A stretch of DNA of 64,000 nt. Origin: Oidiodendron maius Zn (taxonomy: Eukaryota; Ascomycota; Leotiomycetes; Myxotrichaceae). The notes beneath the pieces are model-generated. The model had not been told where the DNA came from. It was given only the letters and a program-made list of their open reading frames with translations, and searched no databases. A program made the translations under genes and the position numbers. Where the stretch lies: the NCBI GenBank assembly GCA_000827325.1, contig KN832886.1, forward strand, positions 404,925 through 468,924, written 5' to 3'. Shown here piece after piece: positions 1 to 10,758 of this stretch (position 1 is the first letter of the stretch; every line of letters begins with the position of its first letter).

Positions 1-229
1 ATACCTGGCTTGTGATAAAGGTTGGTAGGACTTCTGCCTCGAGTGTTCCTAGAAGTGACAGACCTAGGGCGAACAGACACGAATTAGGGATTCCGCTAGT
101 ATTAGACTGTGTTTTAGTAAACATACCATTGGTTATTGTCTGTGAGAGACTGGGGATCAAGCTTGAAGCTTGCAAAATACTCGTGATCAAAGCTCCTGCC
201 ATTGTTCCGATATATGGTCCAAGGAGACT
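1..229 (-). CDS. Possible edge-truncated exon, unidentified (membrane-like)
   Basis: Read on the minus strand, a frame stays open from an AG acceptor near 230 to the window edge. It encodes a Gly/Ser/Leu-rich, moderately hydrophobic peptide beginning SLLGPYIGTMAGAL and ending at a possible GT donor near base 1. The composition would suit a membrane protein. I do not recognise the family, and no upstream exon with a convincing start was found. It may be chance. Confidence 0.22.
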
Positions 230-1215
230 CTGGGGAGAAGAGATTTGAGCCGCTCAACTTCCTTCTGCACTATCCCCTGAGCCAGCAGCACGTGTGTGCA
301 GATTCCAGCACACAATCGAAGAGGATAGAGAGACAAAAGAGTCGTCGAAGAGATGGCTGGATTCCAGCCCTGAAACATGCCAGAAAGAGAATGGGGATGT
401 GTAGATATTTATATTTCCCGGGTCCTCCCACAGATGCGATGCGAAGAGCATTCCCACGTGGCAACTAGCGGGGTCTTTGCGGCTGACGGCTTGACCCAAA
501 AAAGTGCCACGCGATGGCCAGGAATGTACCCAGATCATTGGGGAAAGTGTACGGAATGGTGAGGGAAAGCAGCCGACTGAAAGGGAAGCTCGCCGTGATC
601 AAAGCTCTCGAGAAATCTAACCATAGGTGCCCTCGGTCATACCCCCTAGCACACCCCCCAGCCCACCCCAACATGCTCGCAGCATCTCCTTGTCAAGTGT
701 GATTAGTAGCTGCCCATCCCCAACGTCTCCCCATTGACCACTACCGCTTGCGTGGAGCGAGAGAGCGAGAGAAGTTAGACTGCCCTCGGTGCAGGCGCCG
801 ATGGCACTCTATCCTACCTAAACTTACGTGTATTCATCAAAACAAACTTTGATGCGGAGACTAGCTTGACCGCATTATGGCTGCGATTCGCTGTTATGAC
901 CTGCCCATCTCCGAGGACGATCCGGCTCGGCAGCCGAGGCTTGACACAGGTTCCCGAACGTGCGCCAACATGTATTGATGCACTAAGTGCGGGATAGCAT
1001 AAGGCACAGTTGGTACATAGCATGACCATGGTGTAGAGCGATGGCGAGTAGAAAGCCCAACCTCGTGTTCCCACATTCTAAACTATATGCTGCAAGCCTA
1101 CTTACATACATCAGTCTAACTAGCACTTACCGCTCTCTTGTCCTTAATCGCGCCTTCGTATAGGCCGCTGATTTCTCTCGGTCGGTCGTCGAGCCGATTC
1201 CCTCCGCGCCACGCC
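230..1215. other. Intergenic region upstream of the C-S lyase gene
   Basis: No convincing gene was found in these 986 bases; the short open frames overlap on both strands and look like nothing known. The one clear signal is the palindrome listed at 927-937. Confidence 0.6.
927..937. promoter_or_regulatory. TCGGN3CCGA palindrome (GliZ/SirZ-type site)
   Basis: TCGGCAGCCGA lies 279 bases before the start of the C-S lyase gene. The palindrome matches the TCGGN3CCGA motif proposed for the regulators of gliotoxin and sirodesmin clusters. Binding is inferred. Confidence 0.7.
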
Positions 1216-2734
1216 ATGGCTACTTCTGGAAACGCGGTCACGATGTCGAAGCGTGGCTTTGCCAACATCGAGTCGATAATGCCCAGGATTAACGACCAGG
1301 TGATGGAGCGACAGAAGGTTAAGAATCATAATATTGACCTCTCATCGGCCGAGAACTGGCTAATACGGCCAGAATTGGTGGAAATATGCAAAGACGCTAT
1401 TCAAAAAGACCTAACAGCGAAGGTAGTGTCTTGTTGAACTGGTCATCAAGCTCAACATGGATAGCTAATGCACGCAGCATCTGTCCTACCCGGATGGATT
1501 CTCAGGTCATCCATACCTACTATCAGCGCTCTCCAACTTCTTCAATTCCCACTTCCACCCACATCGTCCCGTCGAACCGCATCAGCTTGCCATTACACCG
1601 GGTGCGGCAGGTTGCATTGATGCAATAGCCTTTAATATTTGCAACCCTGGTGAAGGCGTTCTCGTACCTGCCCCCTACTGGAGTATGCTGCAGCCCGCCC
1701 CTCCCTTCCCCGAGGAATGTTATCTGCTTTTCATGGCCTACTTACGCATTGTCTAGACGGATTTGACTTTCTGCTCGAGGTACGGTCATCCGTAGTTCCA
1801 ATCGCGGTGAAATTGCCGGACCTTGCATCAACATTAACGCTCGACCTCATTCCTGCTCTGGAAGCCGCATATCAGAATGCAACAATTCCAGTTAGAGCGC
1901 TAATAATTACAAACCCGCACAATCCGATAGGCCAGTGTTATAGTCGCTCAGTGCTTGAAGCCTGCGTCAAATTTTGCGCCAAGAAAGATATTCATTTAAT
2001 ATTCGACGAGGTATACGCCATGACCTCCTTCCCCTGTCCCGAGCTCGTTGATCCACCACCGTTTGTTTCCGGCCTGGCATTGGACATAGAGGCGCTCGGT
2101 GGTAAGCCAAATATGGTGCACGTAATATGGAGTAGCAGCAAGGACTTTGGGCAGAGTGGGGTCCGAATGGTAAGCTTACTTACCTCTTCTGGTTTGCACC
2201 CGTACTGCACCTACGTCGTGTGAGCATGAGTCCTCTTATCTCATACATTGAGTTAAATATTTACGTGACAACATGTTTATTTACGTCTAGGGCTGTATCG
2301 TCACACAATCGAATAAAGAGCTCCATGTCGGTCTAGCCCTCGCCGCTAATACGCAGACATCATCTCTCTCAGCCATATTTCTCTCTGAGCTTCTCAACTC
2401 TCCAAGACTACCATCACTCCTACAACTTAACTCGGAGCGTCTAGAACAAGCGTATACTACGCTTACTTCTTTTTTCAAGAAGCACAGTATTCTCTATATC
2501 CCAGCTTACGCAGGACTGTATGTATTCGCACGTTTTGTACCTGATGCTGTTGAGTGGGAGGACGAGAGTCGAATGCTGGCTCGAATCAAGGAAGTAGGAG
2601 TGCTCCTGAGCGCGGGTAAGAACTATCATGGCCCAGAGGGAGAGAAAGGCTGGTTCCGCGTGGGGTTTGCATTTGAGAGCTCAGTCCTGGATAACGCACT
2701 GCGCCGGATGGACAAGGTCTTTGCAGATAGATAA
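1216..2734 (+). CDS. gliI-like: PLP-dependent C-S lyase, GliI / ACC-synthase-like
   Basis: A fold-type I aminotransferase-family enzyme. In ETP pathways the GliI type cleaves the C-S bonds of bis-cysteinyl intermediates to release the dithiol. Four exons are read: introns at 1423-1477, 1683-1756 and 2170-2290 all have GT..AG ends and restore a frame of about 425 residues. Visible motifs are NPHNPIGQ, IFDEVYAMTSF (PLP-ring Asp and Tyr) and SSSKDFGQSG with the Schiff-base Lys, followed by GLYVFARF and FRVGFAF. The start at 1216 is the first ATG (context CGCCATGG); the earlier open frame has none. It converges with the MFS gene, with 34 bases between stop codons. It could be a general ACC-synthase-like aminotransferase, but the surrounding gli-type set makes the C-S lyase role likely. 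The role is inferred. Confidence 0.87.
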
Positions 2735-2768
2735 TAGTGCATCAACCAATCACCGGTGATCTGTCTGT

Positions 2769-4398
2769 TTAATCTGATCTGCTACTATGTTCATCTATAT
2801 CGCCCTTATATCGAGTATCCTCCCACCATGCAAGACCTATGGCAACCGCAAAGCAACTTCCCGCGGCCCCTACGATAGCTGCTGCTGTATAAAACACTTG
2901 AATACCAGGCCAGCGTGTCTGCATGCTGCCCAGGACTATTGGCGATAATAAGCTTCCTAGCATTTCGCAGACCGCCAGGGCAGCAACACCGCGAGCTGCG
3001 GCCGTAGAGCCCGACAGCTGTGCGACGACATAGGATTTAATAAACGAAGGAGTAGCCAGGCCTAATGCCAAGAGACCGGATACGAGATAAATCTGCCAAG
3101 GCTCACGAACAGCAGCAAGAAGGAGGAGGGCAAAACACTGTATTGCAAGGGATGCGAGCCCTAGGAGTGAGCTTCTAATCCGGACGGAGTATGCTTGGGA
3201 ACTAGTGGTGGATTCTGGGTTCTCAGTATTGCCTTGGCTAATGTTCACGTTTTGCGGGGGCTTCATACGCCGATGGATGATGCGGCTAATAAGCCATAGG
3301 AGGTTTGGAGCGATATAGACGGTGGAGAGGAGGTATACGGCGGAGACAGCGTGTACGAGGGATATGAGCAGGCCATTGTTCCTGGCAGAGAAGTGGAATT
3401 CCACGGATGTGTAAACGAGGATGGCGGAGAAGATGTAGGATTGGACTGTGTTGTACATGAGCATTGAGAGACCTGCAAAGAGGAGCAGGGGGCGTGATTG
3501 TAATATGTGGAGCGGAGAAAACACAGTGGTGAAGACTCTGCGAAGGGATTTTGCGCTTCGAAGGGTTGGGCCATATACGATGCCCTCCTGCTGCGTCAAG
3601 CTCCCCTGTTCTGAGACGATGCTCGGTTTAGGACTTATAGGTTCGACAAAAAGCAGGAGGTACACAAGGGATACTCCGAACAACATCAATGCCATGATGA
3701 AACTTGTCTCGAATCTGGTAAACAGACCGGCGATGAACGGGCTGAGAGATATCCCCAGCATGTAGAGCGACAGGCTAGTTCCAATCAAGAGCGAAGCTCG
3801 CCGCTTGTCGGAAGTCTGTACATAAACCGAGTTGAGTGTAAAGTGTAAAATGTTGTCCGAAGCAAGTCCTTGGGATATACGACCAGATAGGGCGATGAAG
3901 GCGCTGTGGAAGTAGACTATTTCGCAAATCAATTAGTTAGCTGGGTACGACTTTTTTCTCAACTCCTGAACACATAGGAAGAATATTCCTCTTCGATCAC
4001 ATACCTCCAAGTGCTAAGGCTATCACACTCGTACTCCTTACCACGATCCATAAGCCCAATCCCACTCGTCGGCTCCGCTCGCTGATCCGCTGCAACGGTC
4101 CAACTGCAAACAAACCGCATATATTTGCAATAGTTGTCGCAAGTGCTACAGCCCCTGAGTAGATATTGCGCTCTGAATCCGAGCAATTCATCGAGTCTTT
4201 GCACAGGAGTGTTGCGTATGCATATATTGACGTTGCTGCGGTGGCTGCCATAGCAAGAGCAGAAGTAAATGCGAGAGGTAAAATAACGATGTCAGTGTTG
4301 TCTGGGACTTCAACAGCAGCAACATCATGATGCTGCTGGCTCCTCGAAGACTGTGGAAGAAGCGGCGAAGCTTCAGAAGTGTGACCTCTTTGTGCCAT
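2769..4398 (-). CDS. MFS transporter, probable metabolite exporter
   Basis: A major-facilitator protein of about 514 residues. Two exons (4005-4398 and 2769-3916) are joined over a GT..AG intron at 3917-4004. The N-terminus is hydrophilic (residues 1-40), followed by alternating hydrophobic helices such as the stretch around IVILPLAFTSALAMAATAA. A long loop of about 55 residues (EPISPKPS to FTTVFSPL) separates the halves. Two small runs of basic residues (ERSRR, TSDKRR) fit MFS loops between helices 2-3 and 8-9. It is divergent from the methyltransferase-oxygenase gene, sharing a 381-base promoter. GliA in the gliotoxin cluster is also an MFS pump, but I cannot claim orthology: this may belong to another MFS subfamily. 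Export of the product or an intermediate is inferred from location. Confidence 0.85.
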
Positions 4399-4779
4399 GA
4401 TGCGTGATCAACGGCACTGTGTTCAGGGCCGAATTTCCTTTAAGATGTTAAAATTATTCCTTTTACCTAGCGCAGGGTTTTAAAGATCTAATTATCGTGG
4501 CTAACAAGATTGGATATTGCCATACTACAATCCAAAGATGTTTAAAAAGTGAATTAAACTTTTCGAGGAAATGAGCATAGTCTACTTAGCCGATGTCGTT
4601 CCGCTCACTCCCTCGGGGGCCGCAAGCTCTGATAGATCCACAGGAAACCCAAATCTCAGGAATGCGCTTATTGGGCGGGGAAGGCACCGATGCATGCAAG
4701 TTCGCGAATGGCAATATAACTACTTCCAATACGCCCTTAGCCCAAGTTCCTGGGAGAGGGAATCTTAATTGTTATCAAT
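4399..4779. promoter_or_regulatory. Divergent promoter with a near-consensus regulator site
   Basis: This region separates the MFS and methyltransferase-oxygenase genes. It has no exact palindrome. TCGGGGGCCGC at 4613-4623 differs from TCGGN3CCGA at one position and could be a weak site. Confidence 0.4.
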
Positions 4780-7366
4780 ATGTCTCGACAGCTCGCCAAC
4801 ACTTTAGAAACGCTTATCCAGAGCCTTGAAACTACCCTCGGCATCCTCCAAGGCGAAGGATCCGCAGAGCTTCATACCAGCTTGCACGATCATAACAAAC
4901 TTCCTGATAAGGAGCTTGCTGCCCAAGCAGGACGAGCGGTTGATCTTCTACACGCAACAGAGCAGCTTTTGTCACCCGGCACTTTGATTCTTGCGGATCA
5001 CTTTCTTGGTGAGGAATTTTTATATTTTATTTTATATTTTTTGGGGCCATCCCTGCCTCTTCTCTGTAATCATATCTACAGCGGGAATTTCCCTGATGAA
5101 TTCTATAGGCTATGTCTCCTCAAAATGCCTCGTGGCAGCCATTGTGCTTAATGTTCCCGACGCACTCCGCAATGGTTCATTAACTGTAGCTGCTCTGGCG
5201 GAGGCCTGCGAAGCGCGCCCAGATCGACTTCGCCAAGTTCTCCGCATCCTGCATAATAATGGCATCTTCAAATACAACGAGTCCAATGATAGCTATGCAA
5301 ACAACTCGACTTCAGAACTGCTTCTCTCCGACCACTGGACCCAATGGCGCAACTGGGTTGATCTTTACGGCAATGAGTTCTACCTTATGGCTTGCGGCAT
5401 CCCCATGGCATGCCGAAAAGATGCCGTTCGCATGCCGGCTCAGATCTACTTCGACACAGATGACGACATGTTCACATACTTTGCGGCACAAGGTTGGGTA
5501 CCCCGGCTACACAAGACACTGGGCGGAGGTGCGAAGGCGCAAGGTCCTGGAATTTTAGAGGATTATCCGTGGGAGGACCTGGAAGGCACAAAGTTTCTAG
5601 ATGTAGGAGGCGGCAGTGGAGGTCTAGTCGCAGAAATCCTGCGCAAGCGCAAAACTTTACGAGGCGGTGTTTTGGATAAGCCTGAGATAATTGACCTAGC
5701 CAAGACAAATTTTCATTCTGCAGATGGTCTTTTTGCAGATGTCGGAGAGTTGGTATCGGAAAGCGATCTGTTCGCGGGAGACTTTCTGATCAATATCCCG
5801 AGTTTTGAGGTCTATATTATGAAGTGGTGCCTTCATGACTGGGATGACAGCAAGGCGCTTAAAATCATGACAAATATCCGCAATGCCATTACAAAGGGAC
5901 CAAAAAGTCGGTTAATTATCCTGGAGTCGCTGTTGACGGACGGACAGTCAGGCAGATTGTCTCGGTACGGAGATATCATCATGTGGATGAGTGCGAATGG
6001 GGAAGAGAGGAACGAAAAGCAGTGGCGGAACTTGGCCAAGCAAACTGGCTGGAAACTAAATAAGATTTACCCACTGCGGAATGCATGGCCATGTGCAATT
6101 GAATTTGTGCCGGACTGGAATACCACTATGGATGAGAGTGTTATGGAAGGGGCAAAAGAAGCTTTAAATGGTGATGCACAGGTTTCAAGTGTCACGAACG
6201 GATTTACACACGCTGCAGTGCCAGAGAAGTCAACGGAACAAAAAGCAACCCAAGTTCAATCAACAATGCGTTTCCTAGAGCCGTGGGAAAGTCTTGCTCG
6301 TGGCAACCCATTTATCCGCTCTGAACCAGCGCCAGGCTACGACTATATGAACTTTACTTGGGAGGATGTACCGGTCACAATATGGGACGCAAGACCTATC
6401 AAAGAGAAATTTAATGTGGATGAGCATGGTTTTGCATTCTTCACGGACGCAGAAAACCCGCAGTCGGGGTTGGTCGATATTCTGCGTAACAATAACAAGG
6501 CCGAGATTGAGGGGCTATATTATCCATGTATTGAAAGGCTGATGACAGAGCTGACAGGAGCTGAGCGAGTGATTATTTTTGATCATACTTTACGGAAACG
6601 AGATCCTGGAAGAAGTAAACTGGACAATCCAACAGGCAAGGAGCAGCCAGCTACGATGGTAAGTGGCTATACGCAGTTCACATGGCCATATGACTATGCT
6701 AATCACCATTCAGGTCCATTGCGACCAGTCAGCCTCCCTCCCTTTAGAGTCGTTGCTTAAACTCAATGTCTGAACAGGTCTGCTAATGGCGCCCTCCGTC
6801 GCCTTCGACAAAACATCGGACCCGACGAGTCGGTAAATACCCTACTCAAAAGCAGAGTTCAAATGTTCAAGTAATAGTCTTCATGACTCTCCGTCTATGT
6901 TGAGAAACTTTGCGGCCTGCTCTGTTGCTAACCGCTCTACAGTATCTGGAGACCTCTTGTCGACCGAGTGGTTGACTGGCCCCTAGCACTTATGGACTAC
7001 CACTCACTCTCACTCGATGATGTGCACTCAACGGACCTCTGGAAAGGGGAATACGAACTCCGCGGCCAAACAATGAGTTTCACTCATAACCCCAACCAGA
7101 AATGGTGGTACCTGAGCGACCATCAAGTAAACGAAACTACCGTAATCAAGATATGGGATAGCGACAAGAAGACTAGCGCGAAATGTAAGAACTTCTGCAA
7201 CTAATCCAAAGGTATATTACTTTAACCTAATGCTAATGCTTGGGAAGTTTGTGCACATGCTGCTTTCGAGCACCCTGATACTCCCTTAGATGCTCCACCT
7301 AGAGAGAGCATCGAGGTTCGATGCATTGTAATACACGAGCCTACAGATCCAGCTGCCAATGCATAA
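4780..7366 (+). CDS. O-methyltransferase fused to CmcJ/AsaB-like oxygenase
   Basis: Two enzymes in one frame, about 745 residues after splicing introns 5009-5108, 6659-6713, 6728-6777, 6871-6942 and 7185-7247. Residues 1-420 are a plant/fungal-type SAM O-methyltransferase: a winged-helix dimerisation part (residues 70-140), the SAM loop FLDVGGGSGG and the catalytic region MKWCLHDWDD. A linker of about 45 polar residues follows. The rest matches the CmcJ/AsaB (GA4-desaturase-like, 2-oxoglutarate/Fe-type) family: NFTWEDVPVTIWDAR, IIFDHTLRKRDPG, ATMVHCDQS, RLRQNIGPDES, NIWRPLVDRVVDWPLALMDY and the C-terminal FCAHAAFEHP with IEVRCIVIH. The protein probably methylates a phenol or hydroxyl and hydroxylates or desaturates the same intermediate; this is inferred. 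The second half needs all four 3' introns to stay open, so automatic annotation may truncate it. Confidence 0.82.
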
Positions 7367-8910
7367 TTGCAAACATTCCGGTTAATGTGAGAGGATCGTT
7401 CTGATTTGGAATTGTTTTGCCTGCAGTGTTGCGACATCTGTATTACTGGTAGACTCCTATTTCGGCTCAATTCACCCTTGGGCTTAATGGTGACAAGATA
7501 CAGTACAGGTAGGAAAGGCTGTGGGTTGGATATTTTCACTTTGATTTACTTATATATGGACCTCTACTAGTTTGATGACCTCGAAATGGTTTCTGTAATG
7601 CGAAGCGTTTTTAAAAGTGCCGTGCCTTATTTCTGTTGTCGAATAAAATATGGCCACCACGTGTACTGTATACTTAGAATTTAAACAGTATGTACGTTTC
7701 TGAAAACCAGATTCAAGCAAAAATAATTTAACAAGCTCAAAGAATTGGGCTCAACCTTGTCTAGTTTAGGAGGAGTGTAGTCTGTCAGAGCTGCTCCAAG
7801 TAAGTCTCGAACTAACCCGCCTTCCTCGCCCCTGAAAATATCATATGTCACCATTTAATCATATATTTAACGCTTCTATACCGTAAAACTTAGAAGAATG
7901 TAAGAGTTTGTACTATGCAACAGAGTCTCATTAATTACAGTAGATATTTTATAATAAAATATTAAGCCCACCAAAGAAGACAAATACCGGTAACTACAGT
8001 ACCATAACTTGCGATGATCGTTCGCTTATCAAAGGATTATGCTATTGTCCGATATACTACACTAGCCAGCTGTCTTTAAACACTAGCAGCTTCGGGGCCC
8101 GAACACTCCACCGACCCCCAGCAGATGGTCCGGCACATGTCGCATACATCGGGGCCCGAAATAACATCGGGCCCCGACAAGTCATCCGTCCAGTATCATG
8201 TGACGCTTCTCTGTCAAGAAATTCAGCAGCCACTCTGTCGATGAGGGTAAAAGTATCCCATAGATGGCACTCAGTTTAGTAACTAAACCCTGACTAATAT
8301 TAGTGCTACAACACGACGATGCGAGCCTGACGGCCTGTAGAATTACTATGTGCCTACATGTGCTAAACTCCGTTCTCATCGCGCAGCCTAGAAACCTTGG
8401 ATTGCCTAACACTTATGCGGTGACTTTCGACGATGCACTAAACATGGTATCGAAGAGAAAATAGAATAGAAGAACTTCGCAGTATTTATGCATCTGAAAG
8501 GAGGATTATATAATATAGTATGAGAGACGAAGCTAATAGCAAATGCTCCAGTATGGAAATTCTGCGAGCATCTTACATCTGTAGCGTCAAGACTTCCGCA
8601 CCCGAGACTTACTTATCTGTAGTTTGTGTACATGATTATACCTGCTAGATATATTCCCATAGTCTGTAGGCTGTCTATCAATAGGAAGACATTGTTGCTT
8701 ATACAATTTAGAAGGCAGTGGAAATGTTCACAACAATGTTTCACAACAATGCACCTACAGTTTTTTTCCTAAGTTAGAATGTCATCGGCAAGTCTGTCAG
8801 ATGGTCGGGAGGCGAAAGTAGCTCTCAAAGTACTTAGTACTAGGCTGTTACGACCCTGACTGTAGTTCATAGATCCTCAGGTACTATTGTATGTGACAAC
8901 CAGCAACTGA
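7367..8910. other. 1.5 kb intergenic region
   Basis: No gene was recognised: frames are short, AT-rich and without family motifs. The notable content is the trio of regulator palindromes at 8092-8177. Confidence 0.6.
8092..8177. promoter_or_regulatory. Three clustered TCGGN3CCGA palindromes
   Basis: Exact palindromes lie at 8092-8102 (TCGGGGCCCGA), 8149-8159 (same sequence) and 8167-8177 (TCGGGCCCCGA). They sit 734-819 bases before the P450 start at 8911, the densest group of such sites in the window. They probably serve this P450, although the distance is larger than at other promoters. Confidence 0.72.
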
Positions 8911-10669
8911 ATGTTCGCCTTTGAGTTATCCAGCCCGGATGTTTGGGTCTGGATCTTGTCTCTCTCGGTTATCTTGGTTGTCCTCGTTAGAAAATGGCAC
9001 AGCCCCTGGGACGGCATAGTTGACGCCATATCCCTAGTTCTGAACGTACGTAGCTTGTCCATGACGTGCTCCACGAACAGCGGCTGAGGAGTATCTGACG
9101 CAATCGAGCAGGCCTACTTAAACTGGCGATATCCTATCTATGCTGCGGATGGGAGTGGGCGCCCCATCCCTACGTGCCCCTACCGCTGGCCCAACGGGCA
9201 AGGCGATGTTGCCAAATTTCTTGATGGCACAGAGAAGAGTGAGGAATGGAGAAAGAGGTACGGAGGTGTCTATCGTATCTGGTCAGGCATGCACCCTGAG
9301 ATGTGAGCAACGTGTTCTACCACTTCTTCCCGCTGCCGTGGAACCTTAACGTTAACCGCGAGTCAGTGTCTTGTCCGACCCGGAAGACATCCGTACTGTC
9401 TTTAAAGACTCCAACAACCACGCTAAAGCCACAGATAACAACTCGGGTTATCTGATGCACCACCTCCTCGGCCAATGTGTCGGCCTGATTAATCATGGCC
9501 CATGGAAATCTGTGCGGTCCGTCACCGAAGTCCCATTTGTAGCTTCCACCGGCAGGTCACGTATCCAGCTCATCACTACAAGGACCCAGGAATACTTCGA
9601 AGCCCTTCTGGCCCAGGCAGACGGCAACTTGGCTCGTGGCCTCATCGATCCCGTGCAGGACTTGAAGCTCCTCCCATTCCGGATCGTTACAGACATCGTC
9701 TACGGACGCCTCGATAGAGCTGCGCAGCAGGAGTTGGAGGAACTGATTCCGCTGCGTGAGGGCCTGTGGCGGCAGATGATAGCGGGAGGTATCACACGGT
9801 TCTGGTGCGCTCGATACCTGCCTCTTGAGGTGAATGCGCAACTGAGGCAGTGGAAAACGCGGTGGGGGCGTTTCAATGATGCTCGGGCAGCCGAGGCCAC
9901 GCTGAAGAAGGTCAAAGGCAGCAGCGACGCAATAGCTCCCATCACACTGATGTACGACTCCGTACGTCAGGGGACACTCACCCGAGAGCAGTTACTCCAG
10001 ACTATCGACGAGATGATCTTCGCTAACCTCGACGTCACTATGGGAGGAGTATCGTGGAATCTTGTTTTCTTGGCCTCCAGCCCCCCTGTTCAAGCCCAAC
10101 TTCGCACGGAAGTGGCTGCGCATCGGCAGGCATCGTTGGAGTCGTCCAAGGAAGCGGCAGATCCCTTTGCCAATTACCTCCAGTCTCCGTCCTCATTATT
10201 GAACGCATGCATCCTCGAGTCCGCACGTCTGCGACCACTCGCCGCATTCTCGGTCCCGCAGTCAGCTCCGTCCGAGCGTACAGTTGGTGGAGCAGGCGGA
10301 CCCGGCATGGGGTTCGTGGTTCCTAAAGGAGTAAGCTATATCATCGACACGCACGCTTTGAACATTTACCACCCGTTCTGGGGCACTAGCCGCGAAGAGT
10401 GCGTGAACTTCCGGCCGGGGCGCCATATGGAGCAGAGGGGCACGAACATGCGGTATCAGTACTGGCGCTTCGGGTTCGGCCCACGGCAATGTATGGGGAA
10501 GTACGTGGCGGATCTGATTATGCGAGTGCTGTTAGTGCATCTTGTTGAGGAGTATCAACTTGCATTGCTGCCGGAAGATGAGGGGGCAGATTGGGGTAGG
10601 GATGGAGCGAGTTGGATTGTGCATCCGAAAATTACACTCCTGTGTAAACGACGAGACATGAATCAATAA
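8911..10669 (+). CDS. Cytochrome P450 of the ETP-cluster type
   Basis: A membrane-anchored P450 monooxygenase of about 523 residues. Exons are 8911-9045, 9112-9302 and 9367-10669. Exon 1 gives an N-terminal membrane helix (VWVWILSLSVILVVLVRKW). Exon 2 carries WPNGQGDVAKF and YGGVYRIWSG; exon 3 carries VLSDPEDIRTVFKDS. Catalytic signatures are I-helix FANLDVTMGG, ExxR (ESARLRP) and the heme loop FGFGPRQCMGK. The three exons must be joined to have the anchor; starting in exon 3 would lose about 90 residues. It converges with the NRPS gene, with 89 bases between. Resemblance to GliF-type P450s is my impression from the YRIWSG/GDVAKF region. Its reaction (ring oxidation, epoxidation or alpha-carbon hydroxylation) cannot be read from sequence. 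Confidence 0.87.
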
Positions 10670-10758
10670 ACTGCTGGCGAAATGACATCCACTGAAGTAG
10701 GAAGAGACGGTGCATGGCGAATAAGAATATATACATGCCATTCTGGGGGGGTCTCTCT

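Noticed and set aside
9493-10489. Frames on the opposite strand of the P450 at 8911-10669
   Set aside because: They are mirror frames of a clear P450 coding sequence with higher GC.
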